Source of the DNA: Lachnospiraceae bacterium | GTDB taxonomy: Bacteria > Bacillota > Clostridia > Lachnospirales > Lachnospiraceae | Direction of reading: 5' to 3' | Assembly: GCA_910575275.1 (NCBI GenBank) | Contig: CAJTEE010000001.1 | Location: 1-64,000 of the forward strand | DNA: 64,000 nucleotides | In this document: positions 42,602 to 52,600 of the stretch, in pieces | How positions within the stretch are numbered: position 1 is the first letter of the stretch | Layout of the letters: each line of letters starts with the position of its first letter | The notes under the pieces: model-generated | The model's database searches: none | What the model was told of the DNA's origin: nothing | What the model saw: only the letters and a program-made list of their open reading frames with translations | Translations under genes and position numbers: made by a program

Positions 42602-43290
42602 TGGATCAAGATCCCCTCGGCATTGACATACCGCCCGTCCGGTGTATATGCGTTCGTCAGCATAACACCGTCCGTCACACCAAAATAATACCAGCTCCCC
42701 TGCGTGTTTACCCAGCCGTAGGCCATTGACCCATCCGTATTGAGAAAATAATATCTCCCTTCCTTCAGAAGCCAGCCGGTCTGCATCGCACCGGTGCTGT
42801 TCATGTAATACCAGTTGCCGTTGACCTTTTGGAAGCCGGTCAGCATCGTGCCGTACATATCCAGCAGATACGTCTTCCCATCCACATAGGCCCACTGGCT
42901 CGATACAGGCTGTCCATCCTCTTTCAAGAGCTTCCAGCTTCCATCCTCCTGCTTCTGCCAGGTACCGCCACGGTATGTGCTGTGGATATAGTAGCTGTCT
43001 GCATCCTCCTTCAAAAGCCTCTGCGCTGCTTCGCTTCCCGGGCCCTTCGAATAGATCTGTTCATCCAACTCCTCGCGGCTTCCCATGGGGTTGCTTCCCG
43101 CGTATCCGGGGCCGACGCCGCCGTTCCAGCCATTGTTATAAGCCGGATTGTTCGGCGTTGTATCCGAATAAATGTTGACATCATAGCCCTCAAAGCCCGG
43201 GCCATAGGGGTACGCGGCCGCCTCCATCCCCATCCATACGGTGAACGCCGCGGCAAGTGCAAGCAGCCCGCCGGTTTTATGCTTCCTCAT
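42598..43290 (-). CDS. Secreted protein with cell-wall-binding (choline-binding-like) repeats
   Basis: 230 residues. N-terminal signal peptide (MRKHKTGGLLALAAAFTVWM, cleavage near residue 26). A Gly/Asn/Pro-rich stretch follows, then from ~105 several ~20-residue repeats with Trp/Tyr-Tyr and Gly (GTWQKQEDGSWKLL, GFQKVNGNWYYMNSTGAMQT, GWLLKEGRYYFLNTDGSM, GWVNTQGSWYYF). No catalytic domain. Likely held at the cell surface. Its ends overlap both neighbours, so it is co-translated with the HAD gene and dusB. Confidence 0.85.
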   Translation of the reverse strand: MRKHKTGGLLALAAAFTVWMGMEAAAYPYGPGFEGYDVNIYSDTTPNNPAYNNGWNGGVGPGYAGSNPMGSREELDEQIYSKGPGSEAAQRLLKEDADSYYIHSTYRGGTWQKQEDGSWKLLKEDGQPVSSQWAYVDGKTYLLDMYGTMLTGFQKVNGNWYYMNSTGAMQTGWLLKEGRYYFLNTDGSMAYGWVNTQGSWYYFGVTDGVMLTNAYTPDGRYVNAEGILIQ

Positions 43291-44281
43291 TGTCTTTCTC
43301 TCCCATCCTTTCTCCCAGAAACGCCACGCGGTAGTAAAGCTCCAGAGCCTCCAAAAGCGCCCTTTTTTCCCGCTGGTACTGGCGAATTTTTAAACCGCTG
43401 CCGATCTCGTCAAACAGATAATCGTGATCGTCCGCCTCCACTCTGAATTCCAGTGCACCCTTCGGCGTAAAAGAAAGCGTCAGCACGCCGCCTATGTCCT
43501 CGGTAAACAGCACACAGAGAATCTGAAGCTCCTTTTTGATGCCATCCGGCAGAGCCTGAAACCGCTCATTCAAATAGTATTTCTGCTCATACGAGCTTGC
43601 GCCGCAGAGCACCACATTTTCCGTCTGCACGTAAGGCAGATACAAAAGGATCTCCGAGATCCGTTCCACATGGAGATCCGCCGCACTCTGGTCAAAGCCG
43701 AAGCGATCGTCCTTAAGTGCTGCTGTCGTCATCCCGGCCGCCGTCGCCGCCTGAATTCCCACCGTCGAGTCCTCGAGTACAAAGCACTCGCTTTCGGGGA
43801 CACCCAGGGTCTTTGCCGTATAGTGATAGATCTCCGGGTCCGGCTTGCTTCGTTTAAACTGCTTACCGCTCACGATCAGGTCAAACATCGGGCGCATGCC
43901 CGTCTCCTCAACAATCCGCGCGATCAGCTTCGGCCCCGTCGAGGAGGCGAGTGCCAGCCGATATCCCCTGCACTTTAGTTCCTTCGCCGTCGTGAGCGCC
44001 TCCGGCCGGAAAATCTTTTTATAATCCACCCGCGCATAGATGTCTAAGGCCATAAACTCCCGCTGCAGCGCATCCCAGCTCTGCCCGTTTTTCACTGCCC
44101 GCTCCATCACACGCCAGCTGTCCTCCCTGGTCAGCCCTACCATAGGATTAATTTCTTCCATTGTCACAGACGGATTCTTTTTATGGGCAAACTCGAGAAG
44201 ATACTGCATATAAACATACTCGCTGTCCACGATCACCCCGTCCATGTCAAAGATGACCGCGCGCCTCGTTTTTTTCTCCAT
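43277..44281 (-). CDS. HAD-family phosphatase/phosphomutase fused to a DUF6145 domain
   Basis: 334 residues. Residues 1-215 are a beta-phosphoglucomutase-like HAD enzyme: FDMDGVIVDS (Asp12, Asp14), ASST (Ser114), the KPDP Lys146 and EDS (Asp171). From about 219 a separate domain begins (ENVVLCGASSYEQKYYLNER) that I recognise as DUF6145, normally a stand-alone Lachnospiraceae protein of ~110 residues. There is no ATG at the joint; a GTG is present but lacks a well-placed ribosome binding site, so it reads as a true fusion. Substrate unknown. Confidence 0.75.
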   Translation of the reverse strand: MEKKTRRAVIFDMDGVIVDSEYVYMQYLLEFAHKKNPSVTMEEINPMVGLTREDSWRVMERAVKNGQSWDALQREFMALDIYARVDYKKIFRPEALTTAKELKCRGYRLALASSTGPKLIARIVEETGMRPMFDLIVSGKQFKRSKPDPEIYHYTAKTLGVPESECFVLEDSTVGIQAATAAGMTTAALKDDRFGFDQSAADLHVERISEILLYLPYVQTENVVLCGASSYEQKYYLNERFQALPDGIKKELQILCVLFTEDIGGVLTLSFTPKGALEFRVEADDHDYLFDEIGSGLKIRQYQREKRALLEALELYYRVAFLGERMGEKDNEEA

Positions 44282-44312
44282 CGCTGTCTTTGGTCTCCTG
44301 TCCCGTTTTTTA

Positions 44313-44342
44313 AAGGCGGCTGCCCGGTCAGACAGCCGCCTT
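44313..44342 (-). terminator. Terminator of the cytidylate-kinase-like gene
   Basis: AAGGCGGCTG and CAGCCGCCTT form a 10-bp stem between the stop at 44369 and the HAD gene start. Confidence 0.65.
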
Positions 44343-44368
44343 CATTATACATGATTTTATTCCGGTTT

Positions 44369-44998
44369 TCAAGAAAGCCCGCGGATTTTCAAATAATCCA
44401 GGATACAGGCGACACAGCCCGCCACGCCGATCACCGATGAATTCAGCATCAGGTCATAATTTCCAAGACCTTCCCAGTCCTTCCCGGTATAATAGCGGTG
44501 GTAGTCGCGGCGTTCCCTGTCGATGCGGCGGATGTTTTTATGCACCTCATCGTCCGCGTAATAGCCCTTTTCCGTAATTCGTTTCACACGCGCTTCCATG
44601 TCGGCATATACAAAGACCCGCACCATATTTTCTGTACCGGCCAGCACGTAATCGGCACAGCGGCCAATAAAGATGCAGGACTCCTCCTGCGCAAGCCGCC
44701 TGATCACGGCGGACTGAAACCGAAACAGATTATCCGCCGATACCAGATCCGAGCCCAGTGAGGGCGCCCCGTTCTCCGGGATCAGCGACTGGACGACCCG
44801 GTACAAAAGCTTATTCCCGGCTCTCTCATCTGCCAGGTGGAAGTAGCTTTCCCTGATCCCGCTCTCGTCGGAGGTCATTTTAAGAATTTCCTTATCATAG
44901 ACATGCAGCCCAAGCTTTTTCCCAAGCGCTTTCCCGATATCCGCCCCTCCGCTTCCGTACTGGCGGCCGATGGTAATAATCAGTTTCTGCTTCTCCAT
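44369..44998 (-). CDS. Cytidylate kinase-like family protein
   Basis: 209 residues from the ATG at 44998 (MEKQKLIITIGRQYGSGGAD), with GAAGGAGGC upstream. The IGRQYGSGGADIGKALGKKL P-loop variant, FIGRCADYVL and the RRDYHRYYTGKDW segment define the cytidylate-kinase-like family 2, common in Clostridia. The true substrate of this family is not settled; canonical Cmk is a different group. Confidence 0.85.
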   Translation of the reverse strand: MEKQKLIITIGRQYGSGGADIGKALGKKLGLHVYDKEILKMTSDESGIRESYFHLADERAGNKLLYRVVQSLIPENGAPSLGSDLVSADNLFRFQSAVIRRLAQEESCIFIGRCADYVLAGTENMVRVFVYADMEARVKRITEKGYYADDEVHKNIRRIDRERRDYHRYYTGKDWEGLGNYDLMLNSSVIGVAGCVACILDYLKIRGLS

Positions 44999-45139
44999 AA
45001 CAACGCCTCCTTCTTCTTTCCGCCCGAGAGTTCCGGGCAACCGGATTGTTTCTTATCTGTATCATAGCATATTTTGGCTGAAAGTTTAAGTCTTTTCGCG
45101 GAATTTATAAAAAAATTTCAGATATTCCTATCCGACTCC

Positions 45140-45934
45140 TCAGCTCCTCACGATCACGGTTCCGAATCCCAGTTCCCTGAGCCTTCTTTCCATCCGCACC
45201 GCATTCTCGAGCTCCCTGAATGCTCCTGCACGCACATAAAACATCCCATCCTTCGCGACCAAAAACGCCGGAAAGCCCAGGCTCTTTAGCTCTGCAAGCT
45301 CCGCCTCCGCGTTCGGCCTCTGCCTGTAGATTCCGGTCTGCACCATATAAAAGCCCGGCTCCTCCCCGTTTTTCGCCGTCTGGCTTGCCAGCTCCTCATA
45401 CGTCCGTAAAATCCCGTCTGCGATCGCATCGGCCGTCGCCGCCAGATTGGCGTCAAAAAACGCATTATCTCTCTCATTATCAATAAAACCGGCCTCCACA
45501 AGCACAGCCGGCATCGTCGTATTCTTAAGCACCACAAGTCCCGGCCGCTCCTTCACACCGAGATCCGTCCAGCCCACTCCCGCTAACTCCCTGTCGATGT
45601 TGCGCCCAAGCATACCCGCCGCACCCGAATTTGCATATACAAGACTCTCTATTCCGGAGGCCGTTCCCGGTGTCGGCATCGCATTGCGATGGATCGAAAC
45701 AAAAAAATCCGCGTCCGAATGATTCCCCATCACAGCTTTTTCATAAGGCGATTGATACACATCACTCACCCGCGTATACACGACCTGGATCCCCCGCCGC
45801 TCAAGCGCATTTCCCAGATCAAGCGCGAGCTGCAGCGTATCATCCTTCTCCCTTCTCCCATTATAAACCGCTCCCGGTTCCTGGCCGCCGTGCCCGGCAT
45901 CTATGATCACTTTTCTGATTTCTGCCAATTTCAT
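45140..45934 (-). CDS. N-acetylmuramoyl-L-alanine amidase with SPOR domain
   Basis: 264 residues. Amidase_3 fold: VIIDAGHGGQEPGAV and SIHRNA (zinc His), REKD (Glu ligand) and VEAGFIDN (catalytic Glu). Residues ~190-264 form a SPOR domain (GFYMVQTGIYRQRPNAEAEL), which binds septal glycan. No signal peptide is visible, though the substrate is outside; the start may be further upstream or export may need another route, as for some sporulation and lytic enzymes. Confidence 0.9.
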   Translation of the reverse strand: MKLAEIRKVIIDAGHGGQEPGAVYNGRREKDDTLQLALDLGNALERRGIQVVYTRVSDVYQSPYEKAVMGNHSDADFFVSIHRNAMPTPGTASGIESLVYANSGAAGMLGRNIDRELAGVGWTDLGVKERPGLVVLKNTTMPAVLVEAGFIDNERDNAFFDANLAATADAIADGILRTYEELASQTAKNGEEPGFYMVQTGIYRQRPNAEAELAELKSLGFPAFLVAKDGMFYVRAGAFRELENAVRMERRLRELGFGTVIVRS

Positions 45935-46027
45935 TCTCCTTTTCTAAAGGCCTGTGCTATAGTATATGACAAACCCCTCAAAAAAGGAACCGGAGGGGAG
46001 GGATGGCGATGGGCCGCCGTTTGCGAG

Positions 46028-46080
46028 GCACGCCAGAGGCTTAGAGCTTCCAGTGCCGAAGACTGGCTGCAGTGCCCCGT
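46028..46080. repeat. Second copy of the 36-kb repeat (partial, inverted)
   Basis: Read on the minus strand, ACGGGGCACTGCAGCC, TTCGGCACTG and CTAAGCCTCTGGCGTGC align with ACGGGGCGCTGCGGCC, CTCGGCGTTG and CTTAGCCTCTGACGATGC at 36358-36412. The match covers about 53 bases at roughly three-quarters identity by eye. It lies in the gap between the amidase and SDR genes. Confidence 0.5.
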
Positions 46081-46123
46081 TCCCCTGCCACGGCCGCTGC
46101 GGCCCCCTGTTCACGAATATAAG

Positions 46124-46152
46124 TTGGAAAATCACTCAAACTATGCTATGAT
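46124..46152 (+). promoter_or_regulatory. Promoter of the SDR gene
   Basis: TTGGAA-N17-TATGAT, with AAAGGAAGG as ribosome binding site just after it. Confidence 0.65.
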
Positions 46153-46179
46153 AAGAAAAAAAGAAAGGAAGGAACACCC

Positions 46180-46926
46180 ATGCTGCTACAAAACAAAGTT
46201 GCCGTCGTCACCGGAGGAACCCGTGGGATCGGGCTTGCGATTGTTGAAAAGTTTCTTGAAAACGGTGCATCCGTCATCCTGTTCGGCTCCCGCAAAGAAA
46301 CCGTGGACAAGGCCCTCTCATCTCTCAACGAAAAAAATCCCGCCTGGCAAGTCTCCGGCATGTTCCCGGACTTAAATAAGCCGGACGAAATCGCCCGGGC
46401 TTTTTCTGAAATCAAACAAAAATACGGCGCCCTTGACATCCTCGTCAACAACGCCGGAATCTCTCAGAGAGAGAGTCTCTATACCTACAAGCCGGAAGAC
46501 TTCGAAAAAATCATGAACCTGAATGTCCTCTCCATCCTCTATGCCTCCCAGGCGGCCGCCCGGATCATGAAGGAGCAGGGAGGAGGCGTCATCTTAAACA
46601 CCAGTTCCATGGTCTCCATCTACGGCCAGCCCTCCGGCGTCGGCTACCCTGCCAGCAAATCTGCGGTCAACGGCATCACCAAATCCCTGGCCCGCGAGCT
46701 TGGCCGCGACCACATCCGCGTAAACGCCGTGGCACCGGGCGTTACCGAGACCGATATGGTAAAGGCACTGCCGGATGCCGTTATACAGCCTCTGATCGCA
46801 ACGATCCCGTTGGGACGCGTCGGAAAGCCCGAGGATGTGGCCAACGCCTTTTTATTCCTGGCAAGTGACATGGCCTCCTATGTAAGCGGCGAAGTCCTCT
46901 CTGTGGACGGAGCGGCGAGGAGCTAG
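46180..46926 (+). CDS. Short-chain dehydrogenase/reductase (FabG-like)
   Basis: 248 residues. TGGTRGIG cofactor motif, NNAG, Ser of the NTSSMVS segment and YPASK catalytic Tyr-Lys. C-terminal PGVTETDM and SGEVLSVDGA are typical. It converts a hydroxy/keto pair with NAD(P). It is not beside fatty acid genes, so the substrate is open. Its stop overlaps the convergent lrp gene by 4 bases. Confidence 0.88.
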   Translation: MLLQNKVAVVTGGTRGIGLAIVEKFLENGASVILFGSRKETVDKALSSLNEKNPAWQVSGMFPDLNKPDEIARAFSEIKQKYGALDILVNNAGISQRESLYTYKPEDFEKIMNLNVLSILYASQAAARIMKEQGGGVILNTSSMVSIYGQPSGVGYPASKSAVNGITKSLARELGRDHIRVNAVAPGVTETDMVKALPDAVIQPLIATIPLGRVGKPEDVANAFLFLASDMASYVSGEVLSVDGAARS

Positions 46927-47372
46927 GATCCTGCCTTTTCCCGAACCTGCACGCCCCGCGGCCCCACATGGGTCGCATAGACGATCTGTGTACTGGTCTT
47001 CCCGAATTTCTGGAGCTGACCCAAAAATGTGTCAAGCTGCATCGTGCTTTCAAATGCCACCTTCATGATGACAGAATACTCTCCGGTCACGCTGCTACAC
47101 TCCAGAATATTCGGGATGGGCTCCGCATACTGATAAAATTTCTGCTTATCCTCCGGCGCCACATTCAGATTGATAAAAGCCAGGATATGGTATCCGAGCT
47201 TCATCGGATTGATCTGGGCCTGATACCCGGTTATGATGCTGTCCTTTTCCAGCTTTTCAATCCGCGCAGAAACCGCCGGGGAGGAGAGAAATGTCTTTTC
47301 CGCAATCGTTTTCAGCGATGTCCTGGCATTCTGCTGCAGAATCTGTAGTATTTCCCTGTCGATATGGTCCAT
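46923..47372 (-). CDS. Lrp/AsnC-family transcriptional regulator
   Basis: 149 residues. HTH: LKTIAEKTFLSSPAVSARIE; then a RAM-type ligand domain (HILAFINLNVAPEDKQKFYQ, VTGEYSVIMKVAFESTMQLD). Known role: amino-acid-responsive regulator. It lies 15 bases after dapF and is the last gene of that run. Confidence 0.92.
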   Translation of the reverse strand: MDHIDREILQILQQNARTSLKTIAEKTFLSSPAVSARIEKLEKDSIITGYQAQINPMKLGYHILAFINLNVAPEDKQKFYQYAEPIPNILECSSVTGEYSVIMKVAFESTMQLDTFLGQLQKFGKTSTQIVYATHVGPRGVQVREKAGS

Positions 47373-47387
47373 CGTATTCTCCTTATT

Positions 47388-48182
47388 TTATATCTCTCCG
47401 TGAAAAACCTCTACGGCCGGCCCTGTCATATAGACGAAGTCCTCCTTCTTGTCCCATTTAACGGAAAGCGTCCCGCCGAGCAGCTCCACCTCGGCCTCAT
47501 GCTCCGTTCTGCCGTTCAGCACACAGGCCACAAGAGCCGCACAGGCGCCCGTCCCGCAGGCCATCGTCTCTCCCGACCCGCGCTCCCAGACACGCATCCG
47601 CACGCGTTTCTTGCTCAGGACCTCTACAAACTCTGTATTCGTTCTCCCCGGGAAACGCTCATGCCCCTCAAAGCCCGGGCCAATTCTCTCCAGATTCAGA
47701 TTCTCCAGCCCGTTAAAGAAGACCACTGCATGCGGGTTTCCCATGGATACCCCCGTAAACGTATAAGGCCGGCCGCACACCGTAATTGCCTCCCCAAGCT
47801 CAGAGGTAAGCTCAGGCCGGCCCATATTGACGGTCACAGTATCCACCTTTTTGTCCTCCACCCAGAGCTTCAGACGCTTGATCCCCGACGGCGTCTCCAC
47901 TGTGATTTCCGTCTTGTCAACCAGCCCATGGTCATACACGTATTTTCCTACACAGCGGATTCCGTTTCCGCACATGGTTCCCCGGGAGCCGTCTGCATTG
48001 TACATGTCCATCCGGCAGTCTGCCGTCTCGGACGGACAGATTAAAATCAGGCCATCCGAGCCGATGCCAAAGTTGCGGCTGCTCACCATGATCGCGGTTC
48101 CTGACGGATTCTCCACGGTTTCCTCAAAGCAGTTTACATATACATAGTCGTTCCCGGTTCCCTGCATTTTCGTAAATTTCAT
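47388..48182 (-). CDS. dapF: Diaminopimelate epimerase
   Basis: 264 residues. The two catalytic Cys lie in GTMCGNGIRCVG and MACGTGACAALVA; FTKMQGTGNDYVYV at the start and SMGNPHAVVF are typical. Known reaction: LL- to meso-diaminopimelate in lysine and peptidoglycan synthesis. It starts 3 bases after the arsR stop. Confidence 0.96.
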   Translation of the reverse strand: MKFTKMQGTGNDYVYVNCFEETVENPSGTAIMVSSRNFGIGSDGLILICPSETADCRMDMYNADGSRGTMCGNGIRCVGKYVYDHGLVDKTEITVETPSGIKRLKLWVEDKKVDTVTVNMGRPELTSELGEAITVCGRPYTFTGVSMGNPHAVVFFNGLENLNLERIGPGFEGHERFPGRTNTEFVEVLSKKRVRMRVWERGSGETMACGTGACAALVACVLNGRTEHEAEVELLGGTLSVKWDKKEDFVYMTGPAVEVFHGEI

Positions 48183-48185
48183 AGC

Positions 48186-48557
48186 TTACTCTCCAATGTG
48201 TTCCATTCCCTGCGCCAAAATTGTCTCGATATGGCTGTCTGCAAGGGAGTAGAGAACGCTTTTCCCATCCCTGCGGAACTTGACAAGCCGCATCTGCTTT
48301 AAAATGCGAAGCTGATGGGAAATCGCCGACTGCCCCATGCCAAGAAGACTCGCAATGTCGCAGACGCACAATTCCGACTCGCTTAACGCGTAAAGGATCC
48401 GGATCCGCGTGGAGTCACCGAAAATGCGGAAAAATTCCGCGAGCTTCTGCAGCTCCTCTCCCGCGGGCATGACCTCCAGCACCTGCTTCACTACCGCCTC
48501 ATGGACATGAATAAAATCACAGTGCGGAGCGATCTGCTCGTCTTCTTTTTTTCCCAT
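48186..48557 (-). CDS. ArsR/SmtB-family metal-sensing repressor
   Basis: 123 residues. The HTH is preceded by ELCVCDIASLLGMGQS, the ELCVCD metal box of the ArsR/CadC branch; N-terminal Cys13 and HVHEA could add ligands. No metal efflux gene is near; instead it is 3 bases from dapF and 15 bases after pfkA. It may regulate genes elsewhere or itself. Confidence 0.9.
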   Translation of the reverse strand: MGKKEDEQIAPHCDFIHVHEAVVKQVLEVMPAGEELQKLAEFFRIFGDSTRIRILYALSESELCVCDIASLLGMGQSAISHQLRILKQMRLVKFRRDGKSVLYSLADSHIETILAQGMEHIGE

Positions 48558-48572
48558 TCTGCCGCTCCTTTT

Positions 48573-49604
<1,032 letters not shown>

Positions 49605-49663
49605 TTATAACGGTTCCGATATCCTTCCCTGTTACGTTTTTCCGTCCCCATACCGCTATTATT

Positions 49664-52600
49664 CTAATTCATTTTTCCTGTCTTTTCAATGCTTTTTTGC
49701 ACAACCTTGACATTTTTTTCACCAAGTATTCCGGCCAATTGCCCAACGAGCGGCGCTCCCGCCTCCACGCTCCAGTTTTCGGAAAGGCGCTTGAGCTTTC
49801 GCTCCGCTTTCAAATACATAATTACGCGATCGCTCCCCTCCGAGCCTCTGAGCGCCGCCATCACCGCATCGTTTTTTTCCTCGTAGGCGGCCTGGCTTTC
49901 AAACTGCAGCCACAGCTCATTCGGAATTCCCGAAAACGGTATGAGCTTCTCGCAGATCAGCTTTCCCACCGGATCGTCGCCGATCGATACGCGTCCACGT
50001 AAAAACACCTTGGCGTCCTCATTCAAATACTCCTTGCTCTTTTCATAGATCTTCGGAAAAATCAGGGATTCGATGCTCCCGACCATGTCCTCCAATGTGA
50101 TAAAAGCCATGAGCTGATTTTTCTTAGTAGTCTTCACTTTTTTGGCCGTTATCATTCCTCCGACTACCACGTTGGAACCATCTTCCACAACGGTTTTTCC
50201 ATCCGCATCGACGATAAAGTCTGAGGTCTTCGCGGTCACATTTTTCTGCCACATTTCCTCGTATTCCTCCATTGGATGGCCGCTTAAGTATACGCCGAGC
50301 GTCTCTTTTTCAAAGCCCAGAAGGATCTCCTTTTCAAATTCTCCTACATTTGGAAACGGCACATGGAAATTCTCCTTCTCCTCCTCCGGCACGATATCGA
50401 AAAAGCTTAACTGCCCTTCCATCGCGGCCTTTTTCTCCTTCGCCTTATTCTCCAGAAGCTCGGCAGAAATATAGAGCTTCTGCTTCCTCGTCCCCGGCAG
50501 GCCGTCGAGTGCCCCGGACTTTATGAAGTTTTCAAGGGTCCGCTTGTTGACCTCTTTGTTGGAAAGCCGGCCGACAAAATCCTCCAGCGTCTTAAACGGG
50601 CCGTTGGCGGTCCGCTCTGCGAGGATGACTTCCACGACCGAACGCCCGACACTCTTGACCGCAGACAATCCATAGCGGATGCTGCCTGCAAAAACGGAGA
50701 AATTTCCTACGCCCTCATTGATATCCGGCGGCAGGATCGTGATCCCCATATTCCGGCACGCCAGAATATATTCGGAAACCTTTGAAACATTATCCATAAC
50801 CGATGTCATGAGCGCGGCCATGAATTCCTTTGGATAATAGTATTTCAGGTATGCCGTCTGGCAGGCCACCACCGCGTAGGCGGCCGCGTGCGACTTGTTG
50901 AACGCATATTTTGCGAAATCAATCATATCGTCGTAGATCTGATTGGCGGTTCGCTCGTCGATCCCGTTCGCGATACAGCCCTTCACGCCTTCCTCGGGAT
51001 TCCCGTAGACGAAATTTTTCCGTTCCTTTTCCATCACCGACGCTTTCTTTTTTGACATGGCGCGGCGTACCAGATCGCTTCGTCCCAGTGTGTAGCCTCC
51101 CAGATCGCGGACGATCTGCATGACCTGCTCCTGATATACGATACATCCGTAGGTGGGCTTTAAGATCGGCTCGAGCTGAGGACACGTATAGGTGACAGCC
51201 GCCGGATCGTTTTTCCCCTTTAAATATTTGGGAATGAAATCCATCGGACCCGGGCGATACAGGGAGATTCCGGCTATGATGTCCTCAAGGCCCGTCGGCT
51301 TCAGCTCCTTCATGAAGCTCTTAAAGCCTCCGCTCTCGAGCTGGAACACGCCCTCGTTTCTTCCGGTTCCCAGGGCCTCCATGACCTTTTGATCGTCGTA
51401 GTCGATCTCGTTTAAATCCAGCTTCACTCCATGATTCTTTTCAACCATTTCGACGGCATCCTTTATGACCGTCAGCGTCCGAAGCCCCAGAAAATCCATC
51501 TTAAGGAGCCCCAGCTCCTCCAGTGTCGTCATCGTGAACTGGGTCGTGATCGTACCGTCAGAACCTCTTGAGAGCGGGACATACTCATCGACCGCGGTCC
51601 GGCTTATTACGACACCGGCCGCATGCATCGAGGTATGACGCGGCAGGCCCTCCAGCCGCATGGACATCTCGATTAACTTATGCACCTGCTCGTCCGTCTC
51701 GTACAGCATCTTAAGCTCCGGATTCTTTTTTAATGCCAGCTCCAACGTCATATTGAGCTCTCCGGGCACCATCTTTGCCACCTGGTCACAGAGGCTGTAG
51801 GGAAGATCCATCACGCGGCCCACATCACGGACAACGCCCTTGGCGGCCAGCGTACCGAAGGTAACGATCTGCGCCACCTGGTCCTTGCCGTACTTTTCGA
51901 CGACGTAGTCGATCACCTCCTGGCGGCGTTCATAGCAGAAATCCACGTCGATATCAGGCATGGATACGCGTTCCGGATTTAAAAACCGCTCGAACAAAAG
52001 CTGATAGCGGATCGGATCAATATCGGTGATCTTTAAGGAATAAGCCACGATGCTGCCGGCTGCCGAGCCCCGGCCCGGCCCCACGGCGATCCCGTTTGAC
52101 TTGGCAAAATTGATGAAATCCCACACGATCAGGAAATAATCCACGTATCCCATGCTCTTGATCACGCCCAGCTCATACTCCAGACGGTCCCTTAACGCGC
52201 CGTCTGCATCCGGATAACGCTCTTTAAATCCCTCCTCGCAAAGCGATCTCAAATATCCCCAGGAATCATACCCCTCCGGCACATCATAGCGCGGCAGCTT
52301 CGTCACACCGAACTCGATCTCCACATTGCAGCGCTCGGCGACTTTATGTGTATTTTCGATAGCCTCTGGCGCGTAGGGGAACAGCGCCCGCATCTCCTCC
52401 TCCGACTTTACATAATACTGGCCGCCCTCATAGCGCATACGATTCTCATCGGAAAGCTTTTTCCCGGTCTGGATGCAGAGGAGAATATCATGCGCCTCCC
52501 AGTCCTCGGCGTTGATGTAGTGGCAGTCGTTTGTCGCGACTAACGGGATCTCAAGTTCCTTTGCCAGTCGCAGGATCCCCTGGTCCACCTGGCGCTGCAT

